DNA of 64,000 nucleotides from Flavobacterium salmonis (GTDB lineage Bacteria; Bacteroidota; Bacteroidia; Flavobacteriales; Flavobacteriaceae). Position numbers and translations under genes: made by a program. The notes beneath the pieces are model-generated. The model worked only from the letters and a program-made list of their open reading frames with translations. It made no database searches and was not told the origin of the DNA. Numbering within the stretch: the stretch's first letter is position 1; the number at the start of each line of letters is the position of its first letter. The stretch lies in NCBI RefSeq assembly GCF_903819435.1, contig NZ_CAIJDP010000071.1, positions 186,001-250,000 of the forward strand. Direction: 5' to 3'. This document shows positions 60,670 to 64,000 of this stretch, one piece after another.

Positions 60670-61707
60670 ATGAATTGGTCATCCAAATTAATCATCCATA
60701 AAAAAGAACTCCGAATAGCAATTTACTTTGAAAAAAAAGCAAAATTGATTGCGCGCATCAAACAATTCGAAGGCGCAAAATGGAGCCAAACCTTAAAAGT
60801 CTGGCATTTACCGGACAATGAACAGAACCGAATTCATTTTAAAATACCCGCTGCCTATTTATCATTTCCATCAGAGGAAGGGATTTTAGCCATCCAAAAA
60901 TTTAGTAATTGGCTTACTTCCAGACGTTATAGTCACAATACTGTAAAAACATATACTGAGGCCTTAAAGTCCTTTTTGGTTTTTCATCGGGAACTTCTCA
61001 TTTCCGAAATCACAAATGATCATATCATACTATATAATAACGATTACATTTTAAAAAATAACCTTTCGGCTTCCTATCAAAATCAAATCATCAACGCTCT
61101 AAAATTATTTTTTAAAATTATTGAATCCCGAAAAATAATCCCTCAAGAAATTTTTCGTCCTAAAAATGCAAAAACTTTACCCAACATTTTGAGTAAAGAA
61201 GAGGTATTGCGAATTATCGATTCTACCACCAACCTAAAACACAAAACATTATTGGCATTAATTTATTCTGCCGGACTTAGAATCAATGAAGCCATCAATA
61301 TGAAACTTACTGACATTGATAGTCAGCGCATGCTAATACACATCAAAAATGCGAAAGGGAAAAAAGACCGTTATACATTATTATCCAATAAAATTCTTCT
61401 TTTGTTACGAGAATATTACAGTGTATACAAACCTCAGTTGTATTTGTTTGAAGGTCAGTTTAAAGAAAAATATAGCAGCCGAAGCGCACAAGCCATTTTA
61501 CAAATAGCAGCCCGAAAATCGGGAATTACAAAACGGATTAGTTTGCATACCTTACGGCATAGTTTTGCAACTCACCTGTTAGAATCAGGAACTGATTTAC
61601 GATATATTCAGGATTTATTAGGACATAGCAGTCCAAAAACAACTATGATTTACACACATGTATCAAGCAATTCATTACAAAAAATCATCAATCCCTTCGA
61701 TATGTAA
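60670..61707 (+). CDS. Tyrosine recombinase (integrase) at the head of a cassette-like stretch
   Basis: A 345-residue site-specific recombinase. An N-terminal domain (1-60, KKELRIAIYF, GAKWSQTLKVWHLP), found in many Bacteroidota integrases, precedes a core-binding SAM-like domain (about 68-155, RRYSHNTVKTYTEALKSF) and the catalytic domain with the full set Arg204 (AGLRINEA), Lys (about 229-232), His293, Arg296 (HTLRHSFATHLL), His319 (DLLGHSS) and Tyr328 (TMIYTHV). The last motifs resemble XerCD/IntI. The roughly 20-residue helix insertion that defines IntI between the Lys and the HxxR is absent. It lies upstream of small single genes and a 145-bp attC-like repeat and is read in the same direction as they are. 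Confidence 0.93.
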   Translation: MNWSSKLIIHKKELRIAIYFEKKAKLIARIKQFEGAKWSQTLKVWHLPDNEQNRIHFKIPAAYLSFPSEEGILAIQKFSNWLTSRRYSHNTVKTYTEALKSFLVFHRELLISEITNDHIILYNNDYILKNNLSASYQNQIINALKLFFKIIESRKIIPQEIFRPKNAKTLPNILSKEEVLRIIDSTTNLKHKTLLALIYSAGLRINEAINMKLTDIDSQRMLIHIKNAKGKKDRYTLLSNKILLLLREYYSVYKPQLYLFEGQFKEKYSSRSAQAILQIAARKSGITKRISLHTLRHSFATHLLESGTDLRYIQDLLGHSSPKTTMIYTHVSSNSLQKIINPFDM

Positions 61708-61751
61708 GAAATAATTTTATTTTTGTAATGCAATAAAACGCAAAAAAACAT

Positions 61752-61819
61752 GCGCATAACATGCCAATATAGTATAAAACAGGCTAAATTTATTCGCATA
61801 TAAATTAGTTGTGCGTCAT
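61752..61819 (+). other. Attachment-like site directly after the recombinase
   Basis: GCGCATAAC (61752-61760) can pair with GTTGTGCGT (61808-61816), nine positions with two G-T pairs, around 47 nt. The right arm begins GTTGTGCGTCAT, close to the GTTGTAGGCAAT core of the repeat at 62907. It lies 44 bp after the recombinase stop and 26 bp before the next gene, where an attI-like site would be expected. The match to the cores is partial. Confidence 0.45.
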
Positions 61820-61844
61820 TGTAAAAAACGAAAACAAACAGAAT

Positions 61845-62372
61845 ATGAACTTAAGAACAAAAAAAAGTATTGCCAAAGAAGTATTATATTTTTTTGCTGG
61901 AGTTGTTATATTGTTGATATTTTGGGCTTTTCTTGAAATTCAAAATAATTATTTTCAAAACAAGGTCATTAATTACAAAAAGGAAATTACTGAATTACAA
62001 AGTCAAATTAAAGAGTTTGAAACAAAACCTTTGCTACAACCAGATAAATTAAAAAAATTAAATGAAAATGCTTTGGAAATGTCAGAAGCTGGATATAGTC
62101 AAGAAGATATTTTGACTATGAAAGATGATTTTCTAAAACTGTTTGCAAGTAAGAATACTTTGAGAGAACAAATAAAATTAAAAAAACTAAAAATAAATGA
62201 AAAATTAAAAACCGATAATGTAAAAAAGATATATTTGAAAATTTTAAATAGAAACGAAATTTTTCATAACATCAAATTACTAGCAATTATATTATTTGTG
62301 TTATTATATCCTGCAAGAATTATTTTCAGTTCGGTTAAATGGGCAATAAAAATATTGAAAATTAAAAACTAA
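61845..62372 (+). CDS. Membrane protein with coiled coil, first gene after the recombinase
   Basis: A 175-residue protein from ATG 61845 (MNLRTKKSIAKEVLYFFAGV). A TTG frame from 61809 would start inside the attachment-like core and is rejected. It has a membrane helix near 15-32, a long Lys/Glu-rich coiled coil (YKKEITELQSQIKEFETK), then a second helix (LLAIILFVLLYPARIIFS). I do not recognise the family. Codon use is very AT-rich, unlike lpdA, which fits recent gain. It ends 4 bp before the next gene. Confidence 0.68.
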   Translation: MNLRTKKSIAKEVLYFFAGVVILLIFWAFLEIQNNYFQNKVINYKKEITELQSQIKEFETKPLLQPDKLKKLNENALEMSEAGYSQEDILTMKDDFLKLFASKNTLREQIKLKKLKINEKLKTDNVKKIYLKILNRNEIFHNIKLLAIILFVLLYPARIIFSSVKWAIKILKIKN

Positions 62373-62376
62373 TTAA

Positions 62377-62901
62377 ATGATTGAAAACACTCATAATAAT
62401 GAAAATTGGGAAACTCTAAAAATAATTTTGGGTATTATTTCTGGTATTTTTATTTCAACAATTGGTTTTTTATTTACTCATCGTTTTAACTGGAGAAATT
62501 ATTTAACTCAAGAGTTTAAAGTTATTTTAAAAATAGATTTGACACAAGTGTCTGGAGGAGTTGAAGATATAGCCGAAAAAATTGCATTTAATTACGAAAT
62601 CAATTGTACAAATAGTGAAGAAATGTCTATTAATTATATTTATTTCAAAATACCTGAAAACATTAAAGGTAATGTTCCTCAAAATCCAACATTAGGAGAA
62701 CGCATCTATGGAAAAAAAGGCAGATTTTATGTTCAAAATGAAAAAATGAATTTTAAACATAATCATTGTGGAAAATATACATTAGAAGATGAAATACTTT
62801 TAAATGAAATTAAAAACAGAAATATCAATTATGTTAGTTTCATAATCAACACGAATAAATATGGAGATATCGAATCAAACGAAGTCAAAATTTCCAGTTA
62901 A
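62377..62901 (+). CDS. Single-span membrane protein, second gene after the recombinase
   Basis: A 174-residue protein: one N-terminal membrane helix (IILGIISGIFISTIGFLF) and a soluble beta-rich domain (KVILKIDLTQVSGGVEDIAE, MSINYIYFKIPENIKGN). I do not recognise the family. It starts 4 bp after the preceding gene and stops 5 bp before the left end of repeat D, so the two genes together would make a two-gene cassette. Confidence 0.68.
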   Translation: MIENTHNNENWETLKIILGIISGIFISTIGFLFTHRFNWRNYLTQEFKVILKIDLTQVSGGVEDIAEKIAFNYEINCTNSEEMSINYIYFKIPENIKGNVPQNPTLGERIYGKKGRFYVQNEKMNFKHNHCGKYTLEDEILLNEIKNRNINYVSFIINTNKYGDIESNEVKISS

Positions 62902-62906
62902 ATAAA

Positions 62907-63052
62907 ACAACGAACGCACAACACACGCTACAAGCAATTTGGGCATTTGGCTTAATGGAAAAATTGGTTTGTATTTGGAAGATTTGGCAAATCCGAAAGA
63001 TAACGATAATTTAATCCCAAACTGCTTGTAGCGCGAGAACGTTGTAGGCAAT
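62907..63052 (+). repeat. attC-like palindromic repeat D (best preserved)
   Basis: Outer ACAACG (62907-62912) faces CGTTGT (63040-63045), and inner GCTACAAGC (62927-62935) pairs perfectly with GCTTGTAGC (63024-63032). The inner stem then continues with AATTTGGG against CCCAAACT, 16 of 17 bp in all. The interior holds the family segments TTTGGCTTAATGGAAAAATT, TTTGGCAAATCCGAAAGATA and GATAATTTAATCCCAAACTG. It ends in core GTTGTAGGCAAT (63041-63052). The next gene starts 49 bp later. Confidence 0.82.
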
Positions 63053-63100
63053 GCAACCAAAAATTCGCAGAAAACAAATTACATAAAAATCAATAAACTT

Positions 63101-64000
63101 ATGAATATAGAAAGCCTTTTAAATAAAATCAATCTCTTTAAAGAATTCGTAATTGAATCTGGTCTTAAAAGAGATTTACAAGATTATATAAACGCAATCG
63201 CACAACCTCAAAATAGGAATCTTGTATTTATGAAAGGTCTTTCAGAAAACTTGAAAAATTATTTCTTTCAGATTGAAAATAATTCAATAGATTCTGAATT
63301 GCAAATTATTTTGAAAGACACAAAACCGTTCACTACTATCGCAGTTTTAGATGAAATAGAACAAATAAATGAAGATCCTGAAATACTTCCTGAAGATTAT
63401 TTTCAGAAATTCTATAATTTATTGGAGCGTATTAATCAGTTGATAATTTCAAACGAAGAGGAAATAAAAACTATTGAAACAATATTTAAAAAGTATATTA
63501 AAAGTAATGAAGATTCTATAATAGGCGAACAAGCTCTAGTTTCTTTAGTTTTTAAAGACTTACAATCAACTGGAAATTTAAAAGAATTTTCAAAGGTTTT
63601 AAATAGATGGAATAGAACATTACTAATTTATCATACTCTTTTAAAATCAGAATCGCCAGAAGAAATCTCATTAGTTGAAATTCAAAATGGTTCAATTGAT
63701 GTTATTTTCAATATTGATTTTGATATTGCTTTAGACTTAACCGAATTAATAAAACTTGGCTTAAAAGTTTATGGTGCATATTTATTATACAAATCAAAAA
63801 CAGCAAGAGAAATAATTGAATCATATGCTGGTAATCTTAAACTTATAAAATCTGAAAAAGATAGAGAAATATTGATGTTGGATAACATTAAAGACTCTAT
63901 CAAGCTAAAAATTTTAGAACAACATAAGGATAAATTATTATTAGATAAAAATATTGAAAAGGCTGGTGCAGAAAAGAAAGCAGATGAAATAAGCAGAATA
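63101..64000 (+). CDS. Uncharacterised protein, next cassette-like gene (runs off the window)
   Basis: ATG at 63101 opens a frame of 300 codons with no stop to the right edge. The protein starts MNIESLLNKINLFKEFVIES and is mostly helical and charged, with LLIYHTLLKSESPEEISLVE, a beta-rich stretch SLVEIQNGSIDVIFNIDFDI and a short hydrophobic turn LIKLGLKVYGAYLLY. The segment with EIQNGSIDVIFNIDFDIALDL resembles parts of bacterial proteins that carry death-associated or effector-type domains in defence contexts, but I cannot name a family. It follows repeat D on the same strand, in the position of the next cassette gene. Confidence 0.75.
   Translation, partial: MNIESLLNKINLFKEFVIESGLKRDLQDYINAIAQPQNRNLVFMKGLSENLKNYFFQIENNSIDSELQIILKDTKPFTTIAVLDEIEQINEDPEILPEDYFQKFYNLLERINQLIISNEEEIKTIETIFKKYIKSNEDSIIGEQALVSLVFKDLQSTGNLKEFSKVLNRWNRTLLIYHTLLKSESPEEISLVEIQNGSIDVIFNIDFDIALDLTELIKLGLKVYGAYLLYKSKTAREIIESYAGNLKLIKSEKDREILMLDNIKDSIKLKILEQHKDKLLLDKNIEKAGAEKKADEISRI

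Noticed and set aside
61809..61844. TTG start at 61809 for the first gene after the recombinase
   Set aside because: It lies inside the attachment-like core; ATG 61845 is a better start.
46443..63052. Calling the array a classical integron
   Set aside because: The recombinase lacks the helix insertion that defines IntI and the cores do not fit GTTRRRY, so I describe the system only as integron-like.
1..64000. tRNA, rRNA, CRISPR or prophage
   Set aside because: No cloverleaf, rRNA segment, regularly spaced short repeats or phage structural genes were seen while reading through the window.

Overview
The window is chromosomal DNA of a Bacteroidota member, most likely a Flavobacterium or a close relative. 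The evidence is a strongly AT-rich sequence, two SusC/SusD pairs, a Rho factor with the long Asn/Gln-rich insertion typical of the phylum, families such as DUF4293 and DUF3667, promoters of the Bacteroidota type (TTG, about 19 bp, TAnnTTTG) and few Shine-Dalgarno sequences. I saw no rRNA or tRNA gene, CRISPR array or prophage.

Region 1 (1-14.9 kb): a partial moeA reads off the left edge. It is followed by a long leader and a sulfur-scavenging locus: SusC, SusD, two secreted sulfatases, a small membrane protein, a fatty-acid-hydroxylase-family protein, a rhodanese-like/thioredoxin fusion, a third membrane-anchored sulfatase and a truncated YeiH-type sulfate-exporter-family gene. The leader encodes a 28-residue peptide ending in a cluster of six cysteines and a second 10-residue peptide containing Cys-Cys. 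This suggests that cysteine supply controls the sulfatase genes through translation of the leader.

Region 2 (14.9-33.5 kb) is mostly housekeeping: DUF1810, rocD with a divergent Lrp/AsnC regulator, a dienelactone hydrolase, DUF3667, an M28 peptidase, rho, DUF4293, a NarL-type response regulator followed by two tandem paralogous TPR histidine kinases with an acidic micro-ORF between them, a phosphoesterase, a flotillin, truA and an ABC exporter. Region 3 (33.5-43.5 kb) is a protein or peptide utilisation locus: LytS-type kinase, metzincin-like protease, SusC, SusD and LytTR regulator. The two signalling genes bracket the effector genes. An HNH/NUMOD4-like protein and lpdA follow.

Region 4 (46.1-49.3 kb) and region 6 (60.4-64 kb) look like two parts of an integron-like system. 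Single small genes, all on the + strand, are separated by a conserved imperfect palindrome of about 130-145 bp that ends in a GTTRnAGGCAAT-like core. One stretch lies directly downstream of a complete tyrosine recombinase gene. The recombinase lacks the insertion that defines IntI, and the core sites do not fit the canonical attC consensus, so this is an analogue or divergent relative rather than a textbook integron. A dispersed repeat of about 110 bp sits immediately upstream of both stretches.

Region 5 (49.5-60.4 kb) holds an uncharacterised four-gene SPFH/zinc-ribbon/coiled-coil cluster, an ECF sigma factor with a membrane partner, orphan immunity-like genes (DUF2314-ankyrin, SUFU), and a set of small stress or metabolic genes (SRPBCC, nitroreductase, AraC regulator, NmrA-like reductase with a membrane partner). 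Most families were assigned by reading motifs, without database searches.
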